Made by a program: the position numbers and the translations under genes
In this document: positions 1 through 7,978 of the stretch, piece by piece
Position numbering within the stretch: position 1 is the stretch's first letter
How the letters are laid out: each line of letters begins with the position of its first letter
The notes under the pieces: model-generated
What the model saw: only the letters and a program-made list of their open reading frames with translations
Database searches by the model: none
What the model was told of the DNA's origin: nothing
IMG/VR virus record: IMGVR_UViG_3300025418_000418
Coordinates: 1 to 21,493 of that record
DNA from: a virus
Reading direction: 5' to 3' (one strand)
DNA length: 21,493 bases

Positions 1-304
1 TTTTTCTAAATTTTCATGCAACTTGTAACATAGTTAGGGTTAATTTTATCAAATATTGTAATATAGTTAGGGATATTTTTGTATGACTTATCATTCATAA
101 AAGACAAATTGAGTTATAATGAATTAAATATCATTCAACTTGTTACATATTTATATAAAAAAGTAACAAAACTTGCATAATGTGTCATAAAATGCACAAA
201 TATTTAAAAAATTGTGACATAAAAGGGATATTATAGTTTAAAAAAAGTTTGGCATTTTTCTTGTTTAGGTAGTATTATTACTTAACTTTGTTAAAATTTA
301 AACT
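1..304. promoter_or_regulatory. Gene-free AT-rich control region with short repeats
   Basis: No convincing coding frame lies here. It holds several short repeats. ATAGTTAGGG occurs at 30-39 and 63-72, starts 33 bp apart. CAACTTGTAACATA at 19-32 recurs with one mismatch at 136-149. TGTGTCATAAAA at 181-192 recurs with one mismatch at 213-224, starts 32 bp apart. An inverted repeat TTGTTAC/GTAACAA lies at 140-146 and 163-169. A TAnnTTTG-like box (TATTTTTG) is at 74-81 and another (TAACTTTG) is at 283-290, next to the first gene. The spacing of the repeat pairs, close to three helical turns, suggests protein-binding sites upstream of a late promoter. That role is inference; the region might equally be a replication or packaging site. 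Confidence 0.45.
283..290 (+). promoter_or_regulatory. Candidate Bacteroidota-type -7 element for the 304-aa gene
   Basis: TAACTTTG matches TAnnTTTG, the Bacteroidota -7 box. It lies 15 nt before the ATG at 305, so the leader would be very short. A good -33 TTTG at the usual spacing is not seen; TTGT at 261-264 is the closest. Recognition by the host primary sigma factor is inferred. Confidence 0.4.
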
Positions 305-1219
305 ATGGCAAAAGCAACTGAGTTGGCAAGTGTACCAACATTAAGTCCGCAACCAGCTTCAAGCAGGAAAGTTACGGTGGCGAAAAAAGCTAAAAAAGAA
401 CCAGAATTACAAGTATTTAAGTTGTTAAAAGAACATCCTAAATATTCAGAGCATGGTTCTATTTTCCCGGCAGTATTTACAATCCCAAACACAGACACGG
501 TTATTTGGAACTATGGCACAGAAGATGAACCTGATTTTCAGCCTAGAGAGATTCGTTACATTGATGGCATGAAGACTATTTTTGTAGACGAGCAAGAAGT
601 TAATGGTCCATTGGCTGATTCTGTATTAAACAAGCAAACAAACGTAATCACTTTTAACGAGGGTTTCTTACGAGTTCCATCTTGGAACAAACCACTTGTT
701 CAGTTCTTAACATTGAATAATCAATGCGACAGAAACGTGAATAAGTTTAAAATGATTAATAGTACATATACATTAATGTCTCTTGGAGACTCAGATGACG
801 ATAGAGTAGAATTAGGTAAGAAGAAAGACAGAGCTTATGATTTAGCCAGAACATGCTCTGACGATGAGATGGTTCCACATGCTAAATTCTTAGGTATCCC
901 GTTTATCCATGCAAGCACAGGAGAGGAAAGAGACTTAGATGCTATCAGAGAGGATTACAAGGCAAAGGCTTTAGAAATGCCAGAGAAGTTCTTATTGATG
1001 GCAAATAACCCTAAGGTTAAGTTGAGATATTTAATTGACAAGGGTTTAACAAGCGGTATTATCACAACAGGTTTGGTTAGAGGTCAGGCTCATTGGGTGG
1101 CTACTAAACAAATGATTACTGAAATACCTGTAAACATGAAAGATATAGATGCGTTAACGGATTATGCAGCCTCAGAAGAAGGAGCATCATTTGTGACAAC
1201 TCTTAAAATGCAATTATAG
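305..1219 (+). CDS. Unrecognised phage protein, 304 aa, transcribed as a single gene
   Basis: I do not recognise this family. Residues 1-33 are low-complexity and rich in Ala, Pro, Ser and Lys, which suggests a disordered, basic N-terminal tail. The rest looks like a soluble mixed alpha/beta protein with no signal peptide or membrane segment. A helical stretch (SDDEMVPHAKFLGIPF, around residues 185-200) is followed by a charged C-terminal part. The gene has its own candidate promoter just upstream and a strong terminator at 1253-1280, so it is probably made as a monocistronic message, as abundant virion or nucleic-acid-binding proteins often are. It ends in two consecutive TAG codons, the only TAG stop among the genes here. 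Its place directly before the tail adaptor genes suggests a virion or assembly role, but nothing in the sequence proves it. Confidence 0.85.
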   Translation: MAKATELASVPTLSPQPASSRKVTVAKKAKKEPELQVFKLLKEHPKYSEHGSIFPAVFTIPNTDTVIWNYGTEDEPDFQPREIRYIDGMKTIFVDEQEVNGPLADSVLNKQTNVITFNEGFLRVPSWNKPLVQFLTLNNQCDRNVNKFKMINSTYTLMSLGDSDDDRVELGKKKDRAYDLARTCSDDEMVPHAKFLGIPFIHASTGEERDLDAIREDYKAKALEMPEKFLLMANNPKVKLRYLIDKGLTSGIITTGLVRGQAHWVATKQMITEIPVNMKDIDALTDYAASEEGASFVTTLKMQL

Positions 1220-1252
1220 TAGTGTGTTTTTTTTGATTACAATTAGTAAATT

Positions 1253-1280
1253 GCCCTGTATTTCTATACGGGGCTTTTTT
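1253..1280 (+). terminator. Intrinsic terminator after the 304-aa gene
   Basis: GCCCTGTAT (1253-1261) pairs with ATACGGGGC (1266-1274), giving a 9-bp stem with one G-T wobble around a TTCT loop. Six T residues follow at 1275-1280. It separates the 304-aa gene from the tail operon. The T-run is shared with the promoter element that follows. Confidence 0.88.
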
Positions 1281-1292
1281 GTTATATTTGTA
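1275..1292 (+). promoter_or_regulatory. Promoter of the tail/ejection operon
   Basis: TTTTTTGTTATATTTGTA contains TATATTTG at 1283-1290, a full match to the Bacteroidota -7 box TAnnTTTG, 17 nt before the ATG at 1308. The same 18 bp occur identically at 18199-18216 before the fibre operon, which strongly suggests a conserved phage promoter. The -33 position holds TTTC (1261-1264) rather than TTTG, inside the preceding terminator. Confidence 0.65.
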
Positions 1293-1307
1293 TCATATTA
1301 ATATACT

Positions 1308-1976
1308 ATGGCAACAGTTGACTATTGCTATTCTGCTCTAAGGTTTATTGTAAGAAAAAACCAATTAGGTAGTTTAAGCCCTTCTGATTTTCAATACGCA
1401 TTCAATACTGCCCAAAGAAACTATTACGATTTTTTAGTTGGTAGAGTTGAGCAATATAGATATGACAGCCCTAAACCTAGGGTAGGATTATCTATGACTG
1501 ATAATATTGTGTCTAGGCTAATGCCTTTTGAAAAGTCAGCTACAGTTTCAGTCTCTTCAGGATTGGCTACAAAACCATCTGATTTTAATAAATTACTAGG
1601 TCTTTATACTGCAAATAATTACAGAGTATATAGACTTGAGGAAAATAGATTTGCAGAACGTATACAAGATTCTATTGACCCAATAGATGAGCCTAATGCA
1701 TTTTATGTAGAGCAGTCTACAAACTGGAGAGTATATCCAACTACATTAACAACTTTATCATTAAAGTATTTAGCAGTACCTACTGATGTAGTTTGGAATT
1801 ACACAACAGATGGTTCAGGTAGACCAGTATATAATCCTACAGGCAGCGTTGACCCATTATGGTATAGCAATGACATTGATGAAATATTAGGTCGTGCTGC
1901 TAAAATAATAGGCGTAAGCTTTAAGGAACCAACATTAACCCAATTCGGAGAATCAGTAATGGCTAAAGGAGAATAA
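1308..1976 (+). CDS. Putative head-tail adaptor or ring protein, 222 aa
   Basis: First gene of the tail operon. The N-terminal 50 residues look helical, with a Tyr-rich run (RNYYDFLVGRVEQYR). A central part follows in which a Pro-Asp-Phe (TKPSDFNKLLGLY, about residues 88-100) is followed by a beta-rich segment ending in RVYRLEENRFAERI. This arrangement, a short helical bundle and then a 'P-[SD]-D-[FY]' turn into beta strands, is common in the small connector proteins that sit under the portal of short-tailed phages (P22 gp4 or T7 gp11 type, and crAss-like ring proteins). It is encoded 2 nt before the next gene, which has a similar build. The call rests on pattern and position, not on clear sequence identity. 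Confidence 0.6.
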   Translation: MATVDYCYSALRFIVRKNQLGSLSPSDFQYAFNTAQRNYYDFLVGRVEQYRYDSPKPRVGLSMTDNIVSRLMPFEKSATVSVSSGLATKPSDFNKLLGLYTANNYRVYRLEENRFAERIQDSIDPIDEPNAFYVEQSTNWRVYPTTLTTLSLKYLAVPTDVVWNYTTDGSGRPVYNPTGSVDPLWYSNDIDEILGRAAKIIGVSFKEPTLTQFGESVMAKGE

Positions 1977-1978
1977 TT

Positions 1979-2608
1979 ATGATTGTTACAACACAAAATA
2001 TGATTGACAGGGTTAGACGTCAATACTATAACGACTATCCAGATGATGCTGCAGTATTAACAGACAATGAATTGTTGTTACATGTTAACGATGCAGTAGC
2101 TGAGGTTATGACTAAGCAGGCGAATGATTCGTTTACTATCACAGGTTTGCTGTCAACACCTGAAGCATACATTACAACATACAAACTAACTACCTTCAAG
2201 AAGGACCCTGATACAAGTTATTATTACTCAACACTACCGCATCCTCCAATAGGATTGCCGGAAAATAGCGGGGTGAATAGCGTATTCTTTAGTGGTATAA
2301 AAGGACAAAGCAAACCAATATTGTATGTATCTCCTAACGAAGTTGACTATTTTAGAAATATGCCTCACCCACCAAAAGCAGCTTATTATTGGATTGAGGG
2401 TACTACTTTATTCATGTGGGTTAAATCGGACTTACCAACCACAACAAAAGTAAACGTAAGAATGGCTACACATGTGACTAACTCATTATCAGCTCCTATC
2501 AATGTACCTCCAGATGCAATAGGAATGGTGTTTGATGTTATTATGAAACGAATAATGATACGTAAACAAATACAATCAGACAATACACTAGACGGTAAAT
2601 CTAACTAA
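1979..2608 (+). CDS. Putative head-tail adaptor or ring protein, 209 aa
   Basis: The opening residues (IDRVRRQYYNDYPDDAAVLT, then DNELLLHVNDAVAEVM) form the pattern seen in many phage connector proteins: a helix, an acidic turn with Asp-rich start, and a second helix with 'ELL..[LV]N.A..E'. The rest is beta-rich with several Pro-His-Pro-Pro segments (LPHPPIGLP, MPHPPKAAYYW). The last 35 residues are a helical, Lys/Arg-rich tail. It starts with ATG 2 nt after the previous stop and ends 2 nt before the next gene, so the three adaptor-like genes are probably translated together. No enzyme motif is seen. Expected to sit between portal and tail hub in the virion. Confidence 0.6.
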   Translation: MIVTTQNMIDRVRRQYYNDYPDDAAVLTDNELLLHVNDAVAEVMTKQANDSFTITGLLSTPEAYITTYKLTTFKKDPDTSYYYSTLPHPPIGLPENSGVNSVFFSGIKGQSKPILYVSPNEVDYFRNMPHPPKAAYYWIEGTTLFMWVKSDLPTTTKVNVRMATHVTNSLSAPINVPPDAIGMVFDVIMKRIMIRKQIQSDNTLDGKSN

Positions 2609-2610
2609 CT

Positions 2611-3381
2611 ATGTCAAATAAAATAGAGAAAAATATTAAACTAGCTGATGCAGTTAACATGTATATTGACGAAGCTAGATTGACCTCAAAAGACTTTAGA
2701 AGACTTTGGGCAATGGCATTTAGAGGCCTTCAGGAAATTGGCATGGACGTTTCTTGGACTCCTAAGGTTGACATAGTGCCAGTTAATTCAAATCAAACTG
2801 CAAATTTGCCTGATGATTATTTAGATTGGGTAAGAGTTGCGGTATTTAATTCAGTTGGGGAACTTGCTACATTAAGAGTAAACGAACAGCTTACTACCTA
2901 CAGAGACACAAACCCTAATAGACTTTCAGACATACAGTCTCAAATAGGTGCTGATATAAACTATTTGCAATACCCTTATTGGTATGGTTATTGGGATGAC
3001 GCAGGCTACGAACATTACTTTGGAGCAGGCTCTCAATTAGTTCAGCCAGGGGAGTGCAGGGTTGATGCGGCTAATAGTGTTATCATATTAGACCCTCAGT
3101 TTGCATATGGACAAATTGTGTTAGAATATATTTCTAGTCCTATTATGGATGATGATTATACTATAGATTTCAAATGCCAAGAAGCATTGATTTCATTCTT
3201 ACGTTGGAAAGACATTCAATCTTTGCCATCTACAAGGTTAGTAAATATCAGCGAAAAGACTATGAGAGAAAGAGAGTATTACAACCAAAAAAGATTAGCT
3301 CGTAAGAGAATAAAACCATTTAGATTACAGGTATCTGAACAATATTATAGAGAGGCTCAAACATACGCAGTTAAAGGCTAA
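2611..3381 (+). CDS. Putative tail tubular/adaptor protein, 256 aa
   Basis: The best adaptor-like protein of the three. After a helical N-terminus (residues 1-45, LADAVNMYIDEARLTSKDF...LWAMAFRGLQEIG) comes TANLPDDYLDWVRVAVF (about residues 63-79). This is the 'P-D-D-[YF]' turn followed by a strand typical of T7 gp11 / P22 gp4-like tail adaptors and crAss-like tail tubular proteins. The C-terminal half has a beta region with YISSPIMDDDYTIDFKCQEALISFLRW, where the helix after the strands is also typical, then a very basic end (REYYNQKRLARKRIKPFR) that could contact DNA in the tail channel. It lies directly before the giant stabilisation-like protein, matching the usual order of adaptor then hub genes. 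Confidence 0.65.
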   Translation: MSNKIEKNIKLADAVNMYIDEARLTSKDFRRLWAMAFRGLQEIGMDVSWTPKVDIVPVNSNQTANLPDDYLDWVRVAVFNSVGELATLRVNEQLTTYRDTNPNRLSDIQSQIGADINYLQYPYWYGYWDDAGYEHYFGAGSQLVQPGECRVDAANSVIILDPQFAYGQIVLEYISSPIMDDDYTIDFKCQEALISFLRWKDIQSLPSTRLVNISEKTMREREYYNQKRLARKRIKPFRLQVSEQYYREAQTYAVKG

Positions 3382-3383
3382 TT

Positions 3384-6300
3384 ATGATTCAAGAAAAAAA
3401 ATTTAGCGGAATATTAAATAAAGATGACGCAAATGACATCTTACCTGCTACGCATCATAAAGATGCTCTGAATATGATTTTTAGGGGAAATGCAAGTAAC
3501 ATGAGAGGTGAAAATCTGCCCGGCAATAGGCAGGTTACAAACTCTGCTTTGCCTTCAGGGACCAATATGACTATTGGAACGTTCTATGATTCTATAAACA
3601 ATAGAATATTTATATTCAATTACAACTCTAATAATAACCACGGGATATATATTTACAATACCCAAGCAGGAACATTTCAGACTTTAATTCAGTCTGGTGT
3701 TAATACAGTGGGTGATGTTCTAGGATTTGGAACTTCTGTTGTAAACGGAGTTTCTGTTTCATACCCAATTGCAATTACATCAGTAAATTTAATTTACGGA
3801 GACCCTAATGATGGAGACATATTATATTTTGTAGACACATTAGGCAGACCAACAAAATTGAACGTACAAAGGTATTTAGCCGGCACGTACAGCTCAATCC
3901 AAAGAAGTTATTTAGATGTAGCTAAGATGCCACCTAGCAGCCCGATTAAGGCAGCCTATGGAGCTGACACTGCAACTAATACTAATAACCTAAACAACGG
4001 CTTATTTCAGTTTATTTATCGTTATGTATATGATGATAACGAGAAGAGTGTTTGGAGTACAGGTAGTGAAGTCCCTTTACCATACATGCCTAATAATGAT
4101 GGCTCAATAGCTAATGCTAAGTTTTTAAACAACTACATAGCATTATACTTTCCTACAGGAGATGTGAGTGTTAAAAAGATTGAGCTTGCATTTAGAGAAA
4201 CTAGAGATGGTGCAACAAGCGATTACAGTTTGATTACATCATTAGTTAAGGCTGATTTGAGTATTGCAAGTAATGATGTGTACAATTATAACTTTTACAA
4301 GAATGGCATTTATACATTTATAGACAAGGTTGAGCATCTATTATTATTTGACTATGTTCCACAAAAAACAAATGCGCAAGAGTTGATTAATGGCTCTACA
4401 TTAATTTATGGCGGTATTACTGAAGGTTATGCAAATACAAGTATTAATGCAACTATAGCTCAAAACGCATCTTCGGGAACTCTTTTTACCTGTAGGAATG
4501 GTTTGTTATTTGGAGCTGAACAAACAGCATCTAATACAATTAAAATATTTGTAGACGGTACTGTAGGAAGTTCTGCAGGAACTCTTGCATCTATTTACGA
4601 CACTACTGCTGCAGGAGTTGTATTTAATGTTAATGTTACAGATAATTCAAATACAAATCTTTCTTTTACATACACTGCAACTAGCAATAGCATATCTAGT
4701 TTACTTTCAGGATTAGCTAGTGCAGCAACAGCTACAGGATTTTCTACTTCTATTAGTGGCAACTTTTTAACCATAACAAAAACAGGCGTTTTATTATCTT
4801 CAACAATTTGTCAGTATAGTTTTGCTGCCTTAACAAATAATAACTGGGAAGTAATATATAGCTTATATGCAAATTCAGCTTATCAGTATGGTATAGTTTA
4901 TTACGATGCTAATGGAAAAACAAATGGCGTAAATACTATAGCGGCATTAAAATTAGGAACAAATAAAAGTAACCTATTCCCTGACCCATTAAATCAGGGC
5001 GTATATTCTTATAGACAATTAACAATAGCGAACACGCCTCCAAGTTGGGCTGTTTATTATCAGATTGTAAGAACAAATAATTTGACTTACGGAGACAAGG
5101 CTTTGTATTGGGTGTCTAGTGGTGCGTTCTCAGACAAAGATGTTTCTGTAAATCAAAAGTATGCATACATAAGAATAGACAACATTTACGATTACAATTT
5201 ATCTATCAAGGCTACTGAGGGTGTTATAGGTTATACATTTGCTCAGGGAGATAGAGTTAAGTTTATTAAGAGGTACACCTCAACAGGTTCTGTTGGACAA
5301 GATGTGTCAGCAAACAATTACGACTACTCAATTATAAGTTTAGATTCAAACCCTGTTATGACAGGTGTTGTAAAGGAGGGTTCTTATTTAAAAATAGCCT
5401 ACCCTACATCTGACATTGGAAGCGGTATAGGTTTTGATGGAACACCTGACTATCAGAATTACGAAATATTTATATACAATCCTGCCGCTAGCACATCAGC
5501 TAGTGAGCAAACATATTTTGAAATTGGGCAAAAGTTCCCAATAGTAAATGGTTACCATTCTGGTAACTACCAAAACCAAACATCAGGACAATCAGCTATA
5601 ATTAACATTAGCGATGGGGATGTGTTTTATAGAAATAGAAACGTATTGGTTACTCCTCCAAAATTAATTACAGCTCAGGGTATCGACCAATATGCGGTGC
5701 AATATGCTACACCTAAGATTGGTGATTCATCTCAAGATGTAACAACAACAAACTATATAATAGGTCATAGTACCAATCAAACTGTATCTAGTTTGGCTTA
5801 TAACCAATTCCCTAGTTCAGCTGATGCTTATTATAACTATAGTAATTTGTCTGCCGTTGATTACAATGTTAGATTCAAGTTTTCATTTACTGCATTTAAC
5901 AATGATATTAATGCAGGTAAAACAGGTTCATTATCAATATATGTAAAAGTTTATGCAAGCAATGGTAGCGCAACAAACTATTCGCTTACTAAAATATTAA
6001 ACCCTGTTGTAATACCTCAGCCTCAATCTAATAGCAATCCTTATGTGAATGTTCAGATTAACGTAGATGCTATTGTAAAGGTGCCGGCAGGATGCAGGGC
6101 TTCTTTAATATTTACAAATGACTACACCTCAAATGCCTTGCATGTAGCGCCGTTTAACATAGAAATAACTCCGCTAAACAACATCAACATAGTTGTAGAT
6201 GACCAATCTTTTAGTGACGTTTATAATGTTAAAACAAACTCTAATTCAAGACCATTAATAGTAGACATAAACGCCAAGCAGGCATATTACTCTACCTTGG

Positions 6301-7346
6301 TTAGGTACTCTCAGGCTTATCAGCAAGGGACAAGTATTAATGGAACAAATAGGTTCTATTACCTAGACTTTGACAACTACGATAAAAAGTACGGAGACAT
6401 TGTCAGAATGAAATTGCATAACAGAGACCTTAGAATATTCCAATACAAAAAGTGCGGAGTGGCTCCTGTATATTCAGTAGAGACCATGAACCAAGACGGA
6501 ACAAATAACCTAGTTGCTTCTTCTAAAATAATTAACCCAATAAGGTATTACGAGGGAGAGTTTGGCATAGGTAATCAGCCTGCTAGCTTATCAAGTTCTG
6601 GGTATGCTGATTATTTTGCTGACCCTGTAAAAGGTTACTTTATACGTTTATCTCAGGATGGGTTGACGCCTATAAGTGAGCTATATAAAATGCAAACATT
6701 TTTTGGCAATAATCTTCCAAACTATTTAAAATCAAATAGTTATGCAAATGGTGGGGTTGCAAAAGTATTGTCTGCATTTTATTTTAGCAAGGATAGAGAT
6801 GGAGAACTTATATCCGTCTTACAGCCAGGGACAGGCATAACAGGTTATAGTTTGGCATTTAATGAAATTAAAAATTGCTATACAAGTTTTTATAGTTTCT
6901 TACCTGAATGGATTGTGACTTACGAAAACAACTTGGCTACATTCAAAAATGGGCAAATCTATATTCACGACTCTAGTACCCAAAACAATTTTTACAATAC
7001 TCAATATAGTTCTTCTATAACATTTGTATTTAACAAAGACAATATTATTAAGAAAACATTTGATTATCTAACCATTGATGCTACTGATTATTGGACATCT
7101 CCTACTATGGGGGATGTAAACACATCATTAGGTCAATTAAGCAATTTAGTTCAGGGTGATTACGAAATTCACGAAGGACTATATCACGCGGCACTTCAAA
7201 GAGACAACAACAGTATAGGTGGCGTAATTAATGGAGATTATTTAAAAGGAACATGGTCTGAAATTAAGCTGACAAATAGTGCTACAAGTTTAGTATATTT
7301 GTCTGGTCTTTACTTAGGCTACATATTGTCTAACAGAAACTTATAA
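3384..7346 (+). CDS. Large tail stabilisation/hub-like protein, 1320 aa
   Basis: The N-terminus (EKKFSGILNKDDANDILPAT, then DALNMIFRG) resembles the start of tail stabilisation proteins of crAss-like and other Bacteroidota podoviruses. In these a short 'F.GG.N.DD..R.IP' stretch leads into a beta-propeller-like body (P22 gp10 / T7 gp12 role: closing the portal channel). The following region has repeated propeller-like strand pairs such as IGTFYDSINNRIFIFNYN and GDILYFVDTLGRPTKLN. At 1320 residues it is far longer than P22 gp10 (about 470) or T7 gp12 (about 790). Part of the extra length is a Ser/Thr/Asn/Ala-rich stretch at about residues 350-490 that looks like inserted Ig-like or adhesin-type material. 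It probably forms the tail nozzle. Composition is rich in Tyr, Asn and Ser with very few Cys. Confidence 0.6.
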   Translation: MIQEKKFSGILNKDDANDILPATHHKDALNMIFRGNASNMRGENLPGNRQVTNSALPSGTNMTIGTFYDSINNRIFIFNYNSNNNHGIYIYNTQAGTFQTLIQSGVNTVGDVLGFGTSVVNGVSVSYPIAITSVNLIYGDPNDGDILYFVDTLGRPTKLNVQRYLAGTYSSIQRSYLDVAKMPPSSPIKAAYGADTATNTNNLNNGLFQFIYRYVYDDNEKSVWSTGSEVPLPYMPNNDGSIANAKFLNNYIALYFPTGDVSVKKIELAFRETRDGATSDYSLITSLVKADLSIASNDVYNYNFYKNGIYTFIDKVEHLLLFDYVPQKTNAQELINGSTLIYGGITEGYANTSINATIAQNASSGTLFTCRNGLLFGAEQTASNTIKIFVDGTVGSSAGTLASIYDTTAAGVVFNVNVTDNSNTNLSFTYTATSNSISSLLSGLASAATATGFSTSISGNFLTITKTGVLLSSTICQYSFAALTNNNWEVIYSLYANSAYQYGIVYYDANGKTNGVNTIAALKLGTNKSNLFPDPLNQGVYSYRQLTIANTPPSWAVYYQIVRTNNLTYGDKALYWVSSGAFSDKDVSVNQKYAYIRIDNIYDYNLSIKATEGVIGYTFAQGDRVKFIKRYTSTGSVGQDVSANNYDYSIISLDSNPVMTGVVKEGSYLKIAYPTSDIGSGIGFDGTPDYQNYEIFIYNPAASTSASEQTYFEIGQKFPIVNGYHSGNYQNQTSGQSAIINISDGDVFYRNRNVLVTPPKLITAQGIDQYAVQYATPKIGDSSQDVTTTNYIIGHSTNQTVSSLAYNQFPSSADAYYNYSNLSAVDYNVRFKFSFTAFNNDINAGKTGSLSIYVKVYASNGSATNYSLTKILNPVVIPQPQSNSNPYVNVQINVDAIVKVPAGCRASLIFTNDYTSNALHVAPFNIEITPLNNINIVVDDQSFSDVYNVKTNSNSRPLIVDINAKQAYYSTLVRYSQAYQQGTSINGTNRFYYLDFDNYDKKYGDIVRMKLHNRDLRIFQYKKCGVAPVYSVETMNQDGTNNLVASSKIINPIRYYEGEFGIGNQPASLSSSGYADYFADPVKGYFIRLSQDGLTPISELYKMQTFFGNNLPNYLKSNSYANGGVAKVLSAFYFSKDRDGELISVLQPGTGITGYSLAFNEIKNCYTSFYSFLPEWIVTYENNLATFKNGQIYIHDSSTQNNFYNTQYSSSITFVFNKDNIIKKTFDYLTIDATDYWTSPTMGDVNTSLGQLSNLVQGDYEIHEGLYHAALQRDNNSIGGVINGDYLKGTWSEIKLTNSATSLVYLSGLYLGYILSNRNL

Positions 7347-7350
7347 TATT

Positions 7351-7956
7351 ATGGGATTAACTACACCTCAATTAGGACTTTTCCAAGCTGGCATGGGAGC
7401 AATCCAAGCTGGCATGGGTATTTGGGGGCAACAAAGACTTCAAAGAGAGGCAGATAGAGCTATACAGGCTATTCCTCAATATGCTAAGTCTCAGGCTATT
7501 TCAAATGTATACCAAGGCGCAAAAATGCGTTCTACAACAGGTCTTAGTGGGTCAGCTAAAAAATTAGCAACAAGCGGTGTTGAGTCTGCTACTGCTGCCG
7601 CTATGAGAGCAACTCAAGACAAGAAAGGCGGGCTTGGACTTATTACCGGAATACAAGCTCAAAAAGATACGGCCGCTACTGAGTTAGCAACAAGAGAAGA
7701 AGCGGCAATGCAAAGAAATCAAGCTAATCTAACTCAGGCTGCAGGAATGGAAGCTGCTGAAGATAAAGCGGTATACCAATCAGCAAAAGAAAAAGCAGAG
7801 CTAAGAGCTAATGCTGCTGCTCAAAAAGTTGCTGCTAAAAAGCAAATGCTTTCTCAAGGATTAGCTGCAATGGCTGGCGGAGCATCAACTGCTGCAAGTG
7901 GTAATAATAGTTCTAGTCAAGCTGCTGCTATTAAAGCATTTCTTGGCGGACAATAA
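7351..7956 (+). CDS. Small Ala/Gly-rich ejection (internal virion) protein, 201 aa
   Basis: The protein opens with a Gly-Met-rich hydrophobic segment (residues 9-26, GLFQAGMGAIQAGMGIWG) with small residues at regular spacing, as in glycine-zipper membrane helices. A long Ala/Gln/Lys/Glu helical region (about residues 30-175) follows, then a Ser/Asn/Gly-rich end. This build and position, a small protein just after the tail hub and before two large helical proteins, match the smallest ejection protein of short-tailed phages (T7 gp14-like role), which inserts in the envelope and helps build the DNA channel. The family assignment is by character, not by identity. The heptapeptide QAGMGAI / QAGMGIW is a tandem duplication that is also visible in the DNA. 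Confidence 0.6.
   Translation: MGLTTPQLGLFQAGMGAIQAGMGIWGQQRLQREADRAIQAIPQYAKSQAISNVYQGAKMRSTTGLSGSAKKLATSGVESATAAAMRATQDKKGGLGLITGIQAQKDTAATELATREEAAMQRNQANLTQAAGMEAAEDKAVYQSAKEKAELRANAAAQKVAAKKQMLSQGLAAMAGGASTAASGNNSSSQAAAIKAFLGGQ
7382..7418 (+). repeat. 16-bp direct repeat inside the ejection protein gene
   Basis: TCCAAGCTGGCATGGG occurs at 7382-7397 and again, identically, at 7403-7418. The 21-nt offset equals seven codons, so it duplicates a heptapeptide (QAGMGAI then QAGMGIW) in frame. Perfect identity at the third codon positions points to a recent duplication. Confidence 0.85.
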
Positions 7957-7978
7957 AATTGATTTAAAATAATTAAAT

